NCBI GenBank assembly: GCA_022432975.1
Contig: CM039509.1
Location: forward strand, 22,909,432 to 22,973,431
Reading direction: 5' to 3'
DNA length: 64,000 bases
Origin: Begonia masoniana
Taxonomy: Eukaryota; Streptophyta; Magnoliopsida; Cucurbitales; Begoniaceae
A program made the translations under genes and the position numbers. Numbering within the stretch: position 1 is the first letter of the stretch; each line of letters begins with the position of its first letter. The notes below the pieces were generated by a model. That model saw only the letters and a list, made by a program, of their open reading frames with translations, did no database searches and was not told the DNA's origin. Positions 46,651 through 58,257 of the stretch are shown one piece after another.

Positions 46651-46960
46651 TATTAGTAAATTACAGACACTCAGTATAATCATCCACATATATGATAATA
46701 TATTATAATAGAATTGAAAACATGTATATCAAGGGATTGTCCTTAGAATGTTTTTCATAAAATAGGAATATTCTTCTAAACATGAGTTCTCTAAAGAGAT
46801 CCACCTCGGGCTAGGGGACTTTTCTATCGTTAGAGGCTTTCATAAAGAAGAAAAGATAGTATAGAATCCTCCTCGAGATTATATTATATATGATTTCAAT
46901 ACAGCGGAGATTAAGTGTAATGAATGAATGTTATATTCTATTATATATGTCGAATGAATG
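46651..46960. other. AT-rich spacer, nothing recognised
   Basis: No coding similarity or repeat structure seen between the MULE 2 end and the truncated LTR that follows. Confidence 0.4.
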
Positions 46961-47042
46961 TTAATGCACCGTTTATGATGTTTAGGTTTTCAGGTTTTGC
47001 AGTTAAGATTACAGATAGAAATAAGTTTGCTAAGGACGCCAG

Positions 47043-47416
47043 GTAAGTAGTGTCGCATGTATGTTGCCTTTGGGCCTACATCACGGAACGTTAGGTTATG
47101 TTGTATGTTTTATGTATGTTTAGCTTTCTCATGCATCATGTTTTAGAAATGTACGAAATGGTTTTTGTATATGTTTTCATTTAAAGTGATGTATAAACCG
47201 GTAGTATGTGTAGCGTTTGAAGGAAGTTGTTCACCCTTCAGATGTATGTTTGGAATGTATAGAGGTGCAGAAAGTGATCCGCTCTCCATTGGTTAGAGGA
47301 TCATATGTGTATGTGATAGTAGACTATAGAAACTGCATATGATAGTAGAAATGTTTTCATTCATATTTGCATTACTTGCTAAGCATTAGACTTATAGTTT
47401 GAGTTCTGTGATTTAG
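47043..47416 (+). other. Predicted LTR intron 2 (truncated LTR)
   Basis: Hairpin GCC-TTTG-GGC. Arm CCTACATCACGGAAC at 47075-47089. Hairpin TAAGC-ATTAG-ACTTA at 47380-47394 with branch-like CTTAT. Arm GTTCTGTGATTTAGG at 47403-47417. 14 of 15 arm positions pair. Confidence 0.57.
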
Positions 47417-47943
47417 GCAAAGAAGAGCAGCGCGGTGAGATTACCCGGGCTTGCTAGGATTATGGTAGCAGTTGGGGGAGTACGACCATGACGGCAACTC
47501 AGCAATATTGTTAGGGCAATTTCGACTGTACTCAATATGTGTATGTGTATGTTTTGTTTAGGTATGTGTATAGAAAAGTGTGCATATTTTGATAGAAAGA
47601 AGTATAGATAGTTAAGTTTTGATTTTGGAAAAATACTGAAACTGTTTTGGAGATTTTAAACCTTTATAGATATGTTCAGTTTTTAGAGTCATTCATGCAC
47701 TTCGTTTTTGTGAATTTTCACTACGTTTTCGAATACGTTTTGAATGGGGTTTTAAGATTTTGAAATCTTTTACGTTTGAAGAAGTTTTGGAAAAGTTTAA
47801 GGTTAGTTTATGATGAATTGTAGGTAAAAGAAATGAAGAAAAGGTAAAAGGAAAGGAAGGAGGTGCGGGAAGCAGCGCTGGGCGCGCGCGGAGTTGGCAC
47901 AGGCGCTCGCTGCTGGAGCGCGGAGCGCCTAGCTAATCCATCG

Positions 47944-48083
47944 GCCGTTGAGGCGCGATCGATTGGCGCTTGGTGCTGGATGTTAGTGTGCGGCAGAGGG
48001 TCTGCCGATCGGTCAGCGCGCGCGCGATCGATCGGCCAAACCCAACTGATCGATCGGCTGTTGGGGCGCCGATCGATCGGCTC
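47944..48083. repeat. GATCGATCGG motif cluster
   Basis: At least four GATCGATCGG or GATCGATTGG copies near 47948, 48028, 48047 and 48071, in a CG-rich block. The core is shared with the palindromes of gypsy A (9237-9600), at the equivalent place downstream of intron 2. Confidence 0.7.
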
Positions 48084-48432
48084 TTACGCTCGCGCCCGAC
48101 AGGTGCATGGCACCCGCGTGAGCGACGCGAGCGCCATGTGCGCGCGCAGACAGTATGCCCGCGCGCGTGATGACAAGGCGCGGTGCGCGCAGCGACAAGC
48201 ATGTCATGTGAGCAAAAATGTATTTTTTTAAATTTTATTTTTAAACACGTTTTAACCTGATATTTTATGATACTTCTCAAATGTAATTTTCAAATGTTTT
48301 TCCACGTATTTCAAATGATTTAAATGACCCAAAAATTGAGTCAACATTTTACCGAAAACGATTTTAGACTCTATTTCAAGTGGTACAAAAATGAAAAATT
48401 TTACGTGAAAATGTCAAATCGAGTAAGTTACA

Positions 48433-49675
48433 GTCCAAGTTTCCTTTATTAAGTGGTACAAGTTTCCTTTTATTTGGTGGCTAAATTTTCCTTTGTTTTT
48501 GCCTAGTTTCCATTTGTTAGTTTTGTAAAGACTTTGTTTCCTAATTCCTTTAGATTGTCGCGGACATCACCTTTATTTTAGGGTTTTTTTGATAATTGTT
48601 TGTAGCTTATTCAAAGTTTTGAAGTTGGTGCAAATGATAAATATGAAATAGTTTGAGTTTTTGTGAGATTTTTTTTAATACTTTGTAAAGAACCAAGTCT
48701 TCTTCAAGTCAAAACTTGAAAGCTTAACTTGATATTTTTGGTTCTAACCACAAGTTTGGTTAGTATTAAGTTCTTTTGCTTGATAACTTTGGTTTCGTCG
48801 GTAAATTTCAATTAGGTCATGTTTCTCATATTTGATTCAAAAGTGTTTCTAAATTTTAATTATGCATTGTTGAAAGGTCTCGGGTTCTTAATACCTGTGG
48901 TTTTCATCAGTAAAGTTATATATTTCTCTTGTATTTCTTTTCACTTATATTTTTTTTTTCTTAGGAAAATGACTCATCGTTACTATAACATGTATTGCAT
49001 TTTTTTACTATTTTAAGAAAGAGTGACTTCTTGCTACCATTGCGTGTATATTGATGTAATGGTAGAGATAGTCTAGATTGCTCTTAAGGGGGAGACCCCC
49101 TACTCATTGATGTAATTTGCTATCAATCAATAATCAAACTTTTTACATACAAATTCTCTTAATGTTTACTATGCTCAATGACGTTCTTTTCGATTAATTT
49201 TGCTCGCTCAATAATTGCTCATTAGACACAAAGCCCGTTTTAACGTCGTGGGTATCCGGTGCCATTAGTGCCCATTGTAGGTGGACTCGTTGTGTTCGAG
49301 AAACAACGAGTGCCGCATGGTTCTTTTTTTAGCCCCTCAAAAGTAGGACCGTGACTTAGCTTTATTTTTTTGATAAAAAGCTTCAACCTTTAATAAAACG
49401 TACCAAGTACAAAGCTTTAAAAGTTGACGAAAGAAGTTTGTTGGAAAAGAAAACGGTGAACGGAGGTAAAGTGGTAGTAGATGTAAAATGATATTTAGTG
49501 AACTTGAATTACATCATGACTGACAAATTCGAAAACCACAAGAACTATGGAATTCGATATTTATAATGATATTCTTGTGATATATATATTTTTTATTGTA
49601 TTGTTTCAAATAATTTTTGTGCCGTCTATACATGCCATTTATGTATTAATATATTAATGAATATTTTTGTGAATT
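48433..49675. other. Unassigned AT-rich region, possible old LTR remnant
   Basis: No coding similarity. Repeated AAGTTTCCTTT near 48435-48550, hairpin AGGGGG-AGA-CCCCCT at 49087-49101, and a tail with TCAATCAATAATC then GTATCCGGTGCCATTAGTGC suggest the R-U5 end of another LTR type. No paired copy or target duplication was found. Confidence 0.3.
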
Positions 49676-50374
49676 GAACGTGTAACACCCGACATTTCGG
49701 CCAGGTGATTTTCTGACCATTTTCATTGTCACCCTCTTATTTAACCTTTATGATTTAAATTTAATGTTAAGATAAAATTATTACAAGTTGAGTAAAACTA
49801 GGTTGGGTGGCAGTTTTGTAATTAAAATTTATGGGTTAGGTATAAATAGGAAATGGAAACCTTAAACCTCATTTATTACCACTGTAGCCGACATTCCCTC
49901 TCGGCGATTCCTTCTCTCCCAAGCTTTTACTCTCGGCTATCAGAACCTCCCCTTGCCGACGGCTGGTTTCAGCTTGCTTTTCTCTGCAATCCGCACCCGA
50001 GGTATGAAATGGACAATGTAGTCATTTATTACTGATTAAAGCTCTGCTTTCAACTCGGCATTTGAGTTCGGATTTCTAACAGTGGCCGAGTAGTTTTAGA
50101 CTCTTTTAAGTCTGAGAGTAGAAATGCCATCCCAAATCGATTCTGAACATTTTAAAGTAACCAACTCGGGTTTAATCAATGGTAAAACCTGTCCACCTAG
50201 TTCCGGATTTCAGACTGCAGTGTGTCAAACAGTGGAATCGGAATGACTTTAGCTGTTAGATTCTAGGATGACTTTCGATTAGAACTTTTAGGACTTTATT
50301 TTAACTACTGTAATGTGGAATGTTTTAGGTGAAGAAGTTGAAGAGAAAGTGATTCAAGTTGCTAAGGAATCCAG

Positions 50375-50986
50375 GTAAGTGAATGTACTAAGTTTCCGGC
50401 CAATAGGGCCCTACATCAAAGGATTATGTTACATTTAGTGAACGTTGTCAGCTATAAGTTCGATGAAATGTCGATGGATATGATTCTGGTATTCTGATAT
50501 ACTCCCCTGTCTTAGTTCGATGATTAAGTGCATTTATGTTATGCATCATGTTTTACTTCTCAAGCATATGAAAATGTTTTGAAATATGTTTTCTCATGAA
50601 TAAAATAAGAAGATAAAACTTATGCAACGTGGTTAAGTGAGGGTTGGGGGTGGTTCGGCGTATGTCACAGTCCGCAGTAGGACATATGAATACAACCCGC
50701 AGTAGGGACCATGATCAAACTCACTGTCGAACCCCCTTTACCAGCACAAATCCTCTCTTAATCCACATAATGTAATGAAGAATACGAATGATGAATATGA
50801 GCATGTCCATGAATGATGATTATGATCAATGAATACGAGATACGATTATGAATGATGATTAAGACTAAGTACACGAAAAGAAAAGACTCATGAGCATGTT
50901 TTTTCTCCAAGTTATGCATTTATGAACTCATAATAGTTTGCATTCCTTACTAAGCCTTAGGCTTACAGTTACACCTTATGATGTAG
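50375..50986 (+). other. Predicted LTR intron 2 (solo LTR 49681)
   Basis: Donor CCAG/GTAAGT. Hairpin GGCC-AATAG-GGCC. Arm CCTACATCAAAGG at 50410-50422. Hairpin TAAGC-CTTAG-GCTTA at 50951-50965 with branch-like CTTAC. Arm CCTTATGATGTAGG at 50974-50987 with the acceptor. The arms pair with one bulge. Confidence 0.57.
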
Positions 50987-51399
50987 GTGAAGAAATATCA
51001 GGTGAGGATTTCAAGATTGATGAAAGTGTCTGAGTTCGGTTGCTGGAAGTGATCAGGGTGGAAAATCTGTGGCTGGATGGCGAACATGACTCTCTGGTTT
51101 AAGCTTTTAAGATTTTAATAATGTTTATGAACAAGGAAGTCTAAGTATGATGAGTTTACTTTCGAATATTGAGTTTTAAGTCTGTCTAATATGAGTACTG
51201 AGTCTGAAAATATTTGTGAAGATATAGAATGAGTTATTTTACCTAAGTCTTCCGCTGTGTGAGTTTGAATGAATTTATGGTTTATTCCGATGAGTTTTGG
51301 CCATTAAGATTTAAGTTATGAGGTCTACGTTTATCTAGATAGAAGTCTGAGAAAACCAGGATGTCTTCCGCTGAGGAATATTGGAGGAAATGAGTTTGT

Positions 51400-51722
51400 C
51401 TACCGGCTGACGTCATCGGAAGAGGAAAAGTATTTGTCTTCCGGCTGACGTCATCGGTAGAAGAAATGTGATGGAAGTCGGAAGAGTTTGTCTTCCGGCT
51501 GACGTCATCGGAAGAGGAAAAGTATTTGTCTTCCGGCTGACGTCATCGGTAGAAGAATTGTGATGGAAGTCGGGTAGGTTTGTCTTCCGACTGACGTCAC
51601 CGGTAGAGGAAGTGAGTTCCTTGTCGTTTACTCACCGGTAGAGGAAGTGAGTTCCTTGTCGTTTACTCACCGGTAGAGGAAGTGAGTTCTTTGTCGTTTA
51701 CTGACCGGTAGAGGAAGTGAGT
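51400..51722 (+). repeat. TGACGTCA array and 40-bp tandem repeat
   Basis: Five TGACGTCA octamers (51408, 51446, 51500, 51538, 51592), each within CCGGCTGACGTCATCGG or a close variant, followed by three near-identical 40-bp units with TTGTCGTTTACTCACCGGT. TGACGTCA is the palindromic core bound by bZIP factors (TGA/CREB type). Binding here is inference. Confidence 0.85.
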
Positions 51723-52044
51723 TTTAATGAACCACGCGAAGTTTTAATTGATCACACGGGTTGCACGTGACTGTCGGCAGATGCAAATATGTGTGCCTGC
51801 CGATAGATGTTTAATGAATCATGTGGGATGCACGTGCTGACCGGCAGATCAACTAGAAGCTCGTCGTTTAGTGATCGGCAGGAGTGAGAGTTATAATGGA
51901 TATATTCAGTGAATTGAATGAGATGTTTTAAGTTATGTTAAGTCAAAAAAAAAATAGATGAATAAATATGTGGACTATTATGATCAAGTTACGTCACGAG
52001 TTTAGTAACAAACCGAGTTTAAGGATTCGGGGCGTTACAGAACG

Positions 52045-52950
52045 ACTAACCATTTATATTATAATTATTATAATTTTAATAACTAAATTTTAGAAACACA
52101 TACATGTTTTACTGATATAAATTGAAAATATTTATGTATGTTTGGCTTGTTAAGACTCGTTAAGCTCGTTTAGCCAACTGAACTCGCCTCGCCTCGCCTC
52201 TTTTAACTTGAACTTCGCGAGTTGGTTTGAATTGAAATTTTTTTTGAACAAAGGTTTAACTTGTTAGATTTACTACACTTTTATAGGGCCGACTTGTTTA
52301 AGCCTTTAGATTTGGTGAACCAGAATACTTGAAGTTGGACTCGGACACTTCTACTCTCAACTAGTGACTCACTCACCCATTATATTTTAATTTCTCTTCG
52401 CTTTAGATTTGAGACCAAGAAATATAGTCAGTGAGCCTAGTCCATTGAAGGATATAATATAATATTAGATAGCGACAGAATTGGAAATAATGCAGGGAAA
52501 AGGCGGCAAAGCAAAAGCTCAGTTTATTTGCTGAAACACAAGGCAAAATTATGAGAATCAAAAGCAAAGTGATGATGATCCATTCTTCAATCAACGAATC
52601 TGCCGTCATGTCGATCCGGCCATTAATGTTGTACCTTCTTACATGTCGAGATCCCTTCCACGTTTCCTCTTCTTCTTCTTCCACGTTTTCCTCCGGCCAA
52701 CCCACCTCCATTTCTTCCTTGACCATGCAAAAGCTTCCCTTTTTTTCGCTTTCCAGTTTGGCAGAACCCTGCATTTGTGAGATTTCTTCTTCCTTGTTTT
52801 GTGGTTCTTCAGTTGCTACCTCAAATGGCGACCTGGTTGAGAACGAAAAGCTTCGTTGTTGAAGGGGGAGAGGCTTCTACTATTGGCGCGTTTGAATGGT
52901 GGAACGAGGTTTATGAATCAGAGCAATGGCAAAGGGTATATATTTTTTTC
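52045..52950. other. Flank of the NAC locus, no transposon recognised
   Basis: AT-rich, single-copy-looking sequence apart from the minus-strand frame described separately. CCTCGCCTCGCCTC at 52187 is a minor repeat. Confidence 0.4.
52403..52774 (-). other. Unrecognised minus-strand open frame
   Basis: 123 codons from an internal ATG, extendable upstream to about 52880 without a stop. It has an acidic run of about ten residues (VEEEEEETW), then one strongly hydrophobic segment (IIITLLLILIIL), suggesting a tail-anchored shape. I recognise no family. It lies head-to-head with the NAC fragment and may be a chance frame. Confidence 0.2.
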
Positions 52951-53430
52951 ACCACCAGAATTCGATTTCACCCAACTGACGAAGAACTTGTAGCTTACTA
53001 TCTCAAAAGAAAGATCAATGTGTTGGTTTTCGAGGTTCCTACGCATGGCGGAATTCACTATTATTCATAATAATAGTGACATGCGTTACCATGTGACTTT
53101 AAAACTATTTTAAAATCATCAAAAAACAATAAATTGGATGGTTAGTCTAAACGAAATTATTTTTGATAAATATGTAATTTTTCAAAATGTAAACAATTTA
53201 CATTGAGAAAAATTATTAGAATTTAGATTAGAAAATAATAAAAGGAAATACCTTTTTGGAGCAACCCTTTTACTCAGGTACTCCCGTCTGATCTTAACAG
53301 CTTTAACTCAGGATCAGGTGTTTTTCCCGAAGACTTTGATACCGTCGAGTCTTCTTTGAAGATCTTTACACTTAAATCTCCTGACGTGTGAGCGTCTCTC
53401 TTACAAGAATAACACACTCTTATATTTGTG

Positions 53431-53464
53431 GAGAGACGTGTTCTCAACACATGAGACGTCTCTC
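53431..53464 (-). promoter_or_regulatory. Leader hairpin of the copia solo LTR
   Basis: Outer 9-bp stem GAGAGACGT/ACGTCTCTC, inner CTCA/TGAG, loop TGTGT on the minus strand. This is the counterpart of 414-447 in copia A, with a changed but still paired outer stem. Confidence 0.6.
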
Positions 53465-53466
53465 TT

Positions 53467-53495
53467 CGATTTTAGAAAACGTTTTTCTAAAATCG
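53467..53495. repeat. 13-bp perfect inverted repeat
   Basis: CGATTTTAGAAAA (53467-53479) and TTTTCTAAAATCG (53483-53495) around a CGT loop, two bases from the leader hairpin. Confidence 0.75.
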
Positions 53496-54241
53496 AATAC
53501 GGAAAGGTCACACCTTTTTCTCTAGGGATTTGTATTTCAGTCGTTCTAAGTCATTCTTTTGGTTCGTCATCCTGTCAAATCACATTTGACAATTTTTATA
53601 GATCTGTTTTAAAATTAATTTTTAGATTTATTTTAATAAAAACTAATTTTTAAAAAATAAATCTTATCTAATCAAATCTAATTTGATTAGAAGTTGATTT
53701 ATCTAATAAATCAATTTATCAATTAATCATACAATCTAAAAACAGTTTTTAGAATATATTTATGAAAACTACTTTTCAAGATAATCTCATCTCATGAGAT
53801 TCTTCAGATCTACTTTTAAATAGTAAACAAACTATAAGTCAACTGTAGATCAAATCTAATTTGATCAGATTTTCCAGATCTACTTTTATTCAAATTTCAA
53901 AAATCTGATTTGATAGTTTATTACATAACTAACTTTCAATTTGAAGATCAAATCTCATGTGATGAGATTCTTCAAATCTAATTCAAATCCCTTAAAAATA
54001 TCTCATCTAATGAGATATTTTATTTTGAATTCAAAATATAAAAACTATTTATATATTTTGAATCACAATATATTCATTTGAGTGTCTATAAATGATTAAT
54101 CATTATTAATCATTTATATATTTATTCTTGTAACATGGAAATTAAATAGTGATATAAGATAACAGAGAGACCGATGGACTTATAGTTCTAAGCTCCAATA
54201 ATATTTGTTAATTAATATAAACTCTTTATATTAAATAACAC

Positions 54242-56346
54242 TGTAACGCCCCGAGTTATCTGAACCCGGTTTGCTACTCATAACGCTGAACCAAACCATG
54301 ACGTCTTGATGCTAAATTTAAAATTTCACTCGACAGCCAAAATTTGACTTTTTCTAAAACTAAATATATTTTAAAACTTGCAGCGGAAAATCGAATGAAC
54401 ATCAATGAAGCTAAGTAACCTGTAAAAAAACATTTTAAAATGACTGTTGGAAGTGTTAAGAGTAATTGGCCAAAAGACGTAAAGCTTAAAAAAAAACGCG
54501 GAATGCCCGTGAAGTTGCCGAAGTCGAATACATCTGCCGACGACAAAGTCAACGGAAGAAGCAGAAATAGGAATAGGAGGTTTCTACCGATGACGTGTAC
54601 AAACAACGCACCACCATCTATCGACAAGCCAACACAACTACATCTGCCGATGAAGTCAACATAACTTCATCTGCCGATGGAGTCAACATAACTTCATCTA
54701 CCGATAGATTTCCATCTGCCGATAGACAAGCACGCGACATCTACCGACAACGACATTACGACTCCTTCCGATAAGATTAAAATATACACTACATCTGCCG
54801 ATAGCAAAACTACAGGTTTTGCGACTTGCACCTGCCGATGACGTCAGCCGGGGGATTCCTTCCTCCAGCATCTGCCGATCGCTAGACGACAACTCGTAAC
54901 TTTCCTCTACCGATGACGTCAGCCGGATGACTCCTTCATCCAACATCTGCCGATAGACTTCAGAACAGCAATTCTGCTGTATCCCAAGAAAGCTCTGGCT
55001 ATCAAAGGATTTAAGCATTTTACTAAGACCAATCAGAGACAGATCAAATCATTGCATCACTCAAATCCAGTAGAAAACAGTATTTTCAAAACCCAACAGA
55101 ACACTAATATCAAAGATTCTCAGAATGTATTCAAAGTTTTGGAAAAACACTACTATCATAAAATTTTCAGAAAAGGAAACATCTATACTGAACTAGTTAC
55201 TCCCAACTCAACACCTGCAGCCATGGATTAAACCGCCTCAACAGATGACCAAACCGATGCCTGAAAATGCTCCTCCAACCAGCCTATTCCTCATGTTTGT
55301 CGGTAAACATACCTTCAGTAACTTCTTCACCTACATCACAAAACTCACCTATTAGCCTAATGCTAAGTAAGTAGAGCGATAAATGAAATGGATCAATGAA
55401 GCAATGATTTCCCTAAACCTGCGGTCTCTACTTTCTCATCTCAGTTGTATTCAAATTCGTTCTCTGTTGATCCCTCTGTACGATGGGAAAGTGGATCAGT
55501 CATTCCCCAAAGCATACATCCTCTGATCTCAATTAAGGGGCGGATTAATTCCCTTAACAGTTAACTGGTCTGATCCCCCTATAGGATTGGGAAGTGGATC
55601 ACTTTTCCCAAAACCTCAATCCTCTGTTCTCAGTTAAGGGGCGGATTAATCCCCCTTAACAGTTGTTCTGATCATCCTGCTCACACTTACCATGCGTTTC
55701 ATGTAAATTCATTTTCGTAATCTTTCAAAAAAAACATGATGCATGACAACTGGAAAATAAACATACAAAACATACATAAATCCTACTGTTTTGTGATGTA
55801 GGCCCGAAGGCACAAACAAACTCTACTTACCTGGATTCCTGGCGAGTGCTCGGTTAGGAGCTTCTTCAGGATCTTTCTCACCTAGAACATAAACAGAACA
55901 TTAAGTCAACCTGTACTAAACCTCATTCTAAGGCATTCAGAAAACCTAAGGGAATAGTTGGGAGTTCTGATCGCCAAGCATTACTGATTCTATGCTAAAC
56001 CCGTATCTACTCACTTTCCTGATGAGTTCCCAAAATACATATCTAACACTTCCCCATACAATCTTCCTTAGTTACTAAGTCAGAAAAATCGAGGTAGAAA
56101 CTTACCTAGCTTGGCGAACGGATTCGGAGAAGGAAATCGCCTGGGAAGTCTGCTGGTTTGAGCTGAAAACCGAGAGCAAGAATGAATAGTGGCGGCTAAG
56201 CTCAATAGATTCTTTTTAAATAGGTTATCCACTAATAAGTTTTTAATTTACCATAATGCCCTTGCATATCCATTCATTAACATAATCCATATTTGCACAT
56301 CTTAACTTGACAAATTAAATTGGGTTTAATGGAATCGGGTGCTACA
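54242..56346 (-). mobile_element. Gypsy solo LTR inside the copia solo LTR
   Basis: 2105 bp. Minus strand TGTAGCACCCGATTCC at 56346 to CTCGGGGCGTTACA at 54242. Flanked by AACAC at 54237-54241 and 56347-56351. Exon 1 ends at 56106, intron 1 is 55882-56105, exon 2 is 55831-55881 (51 nt) and intron 2 is 55331-55830. Motifs GACGTCAGCCGG and CTGCCGATAGA repeat from 54590 to 54960. Confidence 0.95.
55331..55830 (-). other. Predicted LTR intron 2 (solo LTR 54242)
   Basis: Donor CCAG/GTAAGT at 55831/55830. Hairpin GCC-TTCG-GGC. Arm 55788-55802 (CCTACATCACAAAAC). Hairpin 55352-55366 (TTAGC-ATTAG-GCTAA). Arm 55330-55344 (GTTTTGTGATGTAGG) with the acceptor. Perfect 15-bp pairing. Confidence 0.6.
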
Positions 56347-57324
56347 AACACAATTATTAACTCTAGAGTAATTCCACTAAATACCTAGAGTTGCACTCTT
56401 AGAACTATAAAGTATATTTACTCAAAGTAATGTCCATTGATATAGTCATTACATATGTATTAATCCTCCATTAAGATTCGTAATAGAGCTAGGTATAAAA
56501 TTCGTTAACCTCTCATATTACATCTTTATCCTTGACTACCATTAGTTCTTGATTGAATAATTAATTCATAACATTTATAAATTTGCACGCTAATTATTCA
56601 ATCCCTGAACTAACAAACAAGGGAATCTTGTATTATGGATTTCATTGTATCAATGTTAGCATTCCCAGCTACTCATTTAATTTATTCCCAAAATACAAGG
56701 TTTATGTAATGCAACTCATACAAAACTGTACCGAGTAAATCAAAGAATAAATTATAATGAAATAGGAGTCTACTAAATACAATGAATTAAGATCATACAT
56801 ATATGACCATCATTATGATAAAATTAATTGTTCTTCATTCAACGGATATTATAAGAACAATATAATTTCATCTGGTCCAGTCTTATATAATCATATTATA
56901 TAAAATACAATCACTTTATGTCACTACATATATAGTCGGGATATGACTACACGTTCTCAACGAAGTAAACTGTATTTATGACTTTATTAATTTGAAGATC
57001 CTTTACTTCAAATATAAGTCATGGACTATTGTGATTATTTCTTTTTAAATTTAATCTCACATATATCAGCATATATGTAAATTTAAAATTGCACAAATAA
57101 TCAAGGATTTTTCTTTGAATTTATAAAGCATATCAAATAATGCAAACATAAAAATTAATCATAAAATTTATTTATTAATTACAGCAATAAAAATGTTCAT
57201 AACATTTGCTTGTTGGGCATATTATTCCCAACACAACGGTCGAGAGATCGAGCTTGAAATCATCCCTGAAGTTGATCTCTACAAGTGTGAGCCATGGGAT
57301 TTGCCTAGTACTCTCTCTTCTTCC

Positions 57325-57773
57325 TGTAAACCAAATAAACCAAATATGTTCTAAACCCTAGAACAACATCAAGATCAAATTATCTCAAATTATTAAGATA
57401 CAAAAATTGTGTACCGGAATTCATCGTGATATATGTTGGTTGGTCGATTGGTCTTCCTCAATCAAACACCCATTGGTTCCAATAGGTTCTCCCTCAATGA
57501 TGGAATTGATGAGAATTAGGATTCCTCCCTTTTGTTTGATGTATCGGGGACCATAACCGCTAAGTTCTTTATATACTAGTCTATTAGGGTTCCCATTAAA
57601 ACCCTAATAGGCCTAATATGGGTATCTACCCATTAAGCCCATACTCAATTATAAGTTAATAGGGCTTTTCTAAATTGATCACTTTGAAGCCCTAAACAAT
57701 GAAATTAGCCTAGTGATTTAAACACATACACAAGCCCACATAAAGTAGTACACGTGTGTTTACATGTCTAACA
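57325..57773 (-). mobile_element. Copia B 3' LTR, inserted near the NAC first intron
   Basis: Minus strand starts TGTTAGACATG at 57773, next to the purine tract CCCAAGTTGGAAAT (57774-57787). The left end is set at TG 57325 (minus strand TTTACA) only as the best candidate. No target duplication could be confirmed because the 5' LTR is not in the window. Confidence 0.65.
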
Positions 57774-58257
57774 ATTTCCAACTTGGGCATTGTTTGTGTA
57801 GTTAGTACCAAAAATCACACATATACCTTAGAGAGCTCTTTTCGAAGGCTAATATTCATCATAAGACTTTCCTTAGTTCAATCTGGTCCATCTCCTATGT
57901 TAGTACGGAATCACAGTGGTTTTTTTGTCACACTTAACGTAACCAGACCTTCTGTGATCACCAACACCAACATATTCAACGACATAGATCAAGTATGGAT
58001 AGGTAGCATAAAAACTACATGCAATGTGATCTCAATCATGCTTGTTTCCAACTGGTCCTTGACTTCATTCTTTAGTGAGATCATAAATTGAAGTCCCTTT
58101 ATTGCAAAAACCGCAAAATACTTTAGTGCAAAACCGCAATGTAAAACCTCACACATGTTTAACCGAGTTCAGTAAATGAAACATAAACCTTCAACTTTAT
58201 TCTATAGAAAATAACTGAAACATGGTCAAAAATCAATCACAAAATTACTAGTTCCAA
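57774..58257 (-). other. Copia B 3' untranslated part
   Basis: Non-coding stretch between the RNase H stop and the purine tract. No structure recognised. Confidence 0.5.

Larger units (their letters stand above)
46960..48432 (+). mobile_element. Truncated gypsy LTR
   Basis: Recognised by the leader layout: acceptor TTTAG/G at 46985, exon 2 at 46986-47042 (57 nt), donor CCAG/GTAAGT, and intron 2 at 47043-47416. A GATCGATCGG-rich, GC-rich block follows (47870-48190). The end is placed at GTTACA 48427-48432 by analogy. The U3 part with TGTAACACC is missing, so the left boundary is approximate. Confidence 0.7.
49681..52039 (+). mobile_element. Gypsy solo LTR near the NAC locus
   Basis: 2359 bp, TGTAACACCCG to GGGGCGTTACA, flanked by GAACG at 49676-49680 and 52040-52044. 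TATA-like TATAAATAGG near 49839. Exon 1 ends CCGAG/GTATG at 50001, intron 1 is 50002-50328, exon 2 is 50329-50374 (46 nt) and intron 2 is 50375-50986. An array with TGACGTCA lies at 51400-51720. Confidence 0.95.
53021..57232 (-). mobile_element. Copia solo LTR inside the NAC coding sequence
   Basis: On the minus strand it starts TGTTGGGAATAATATGCCC at 57232 and ends AAAACCAACA at 53021. It is a diverged relative of the copia A LTR, sharing start, end, leader hairpin and the GTGAATTCCGCC near its end. Flanks CAATG (53016-53020) and CAACG (57233-57237) are a target duplication with one later change. A gypsy solo LTR is inserted at 54242-56346. Confidence 0.9.
52950..57310 (+). pseudogene. NAC-domain transcription factor gene, split within NAC subdomain A/B
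   Basis: Plant NAC factors bind DNA through a roughly 150-residue N-terminal domain. The left piece (52950-53020) encodes RFHPTDEELVAYYLKRKIN, the hallmark start of subdomain A. The right piece (57233-57310) continues in frame with GREIELEIIPEVDLYKCEPW and then DLP, subdomain B, where many NAC genes have their first intron. Between them lies a copia solo LTR (53021-57232). The wording resembles the NAC045/NAC086 group, an impression only. Upstream, the usual PPGF before RFHP is altered to a TTRI-like reading and no good start Met is in frame. The remaining exons are not seen, since copia B and gypsy C follow. Confidence 0.85.

Noticed and set aside
47863..48280. Arg/Ala-rich open frames on both strands
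   Set aside because: GC-rich LTR tail with GATCGATCGG repeats. Overlapping frames in both directions point to base composition.
52777..52950. N-terminal extension of the NAC frame (MRFLLPCFVV...)
   Set aside because: The frame is open but unlike any NAC N-terminus. NAC similarity begins only at RFHPTDEEL, so the extension is probably chance.
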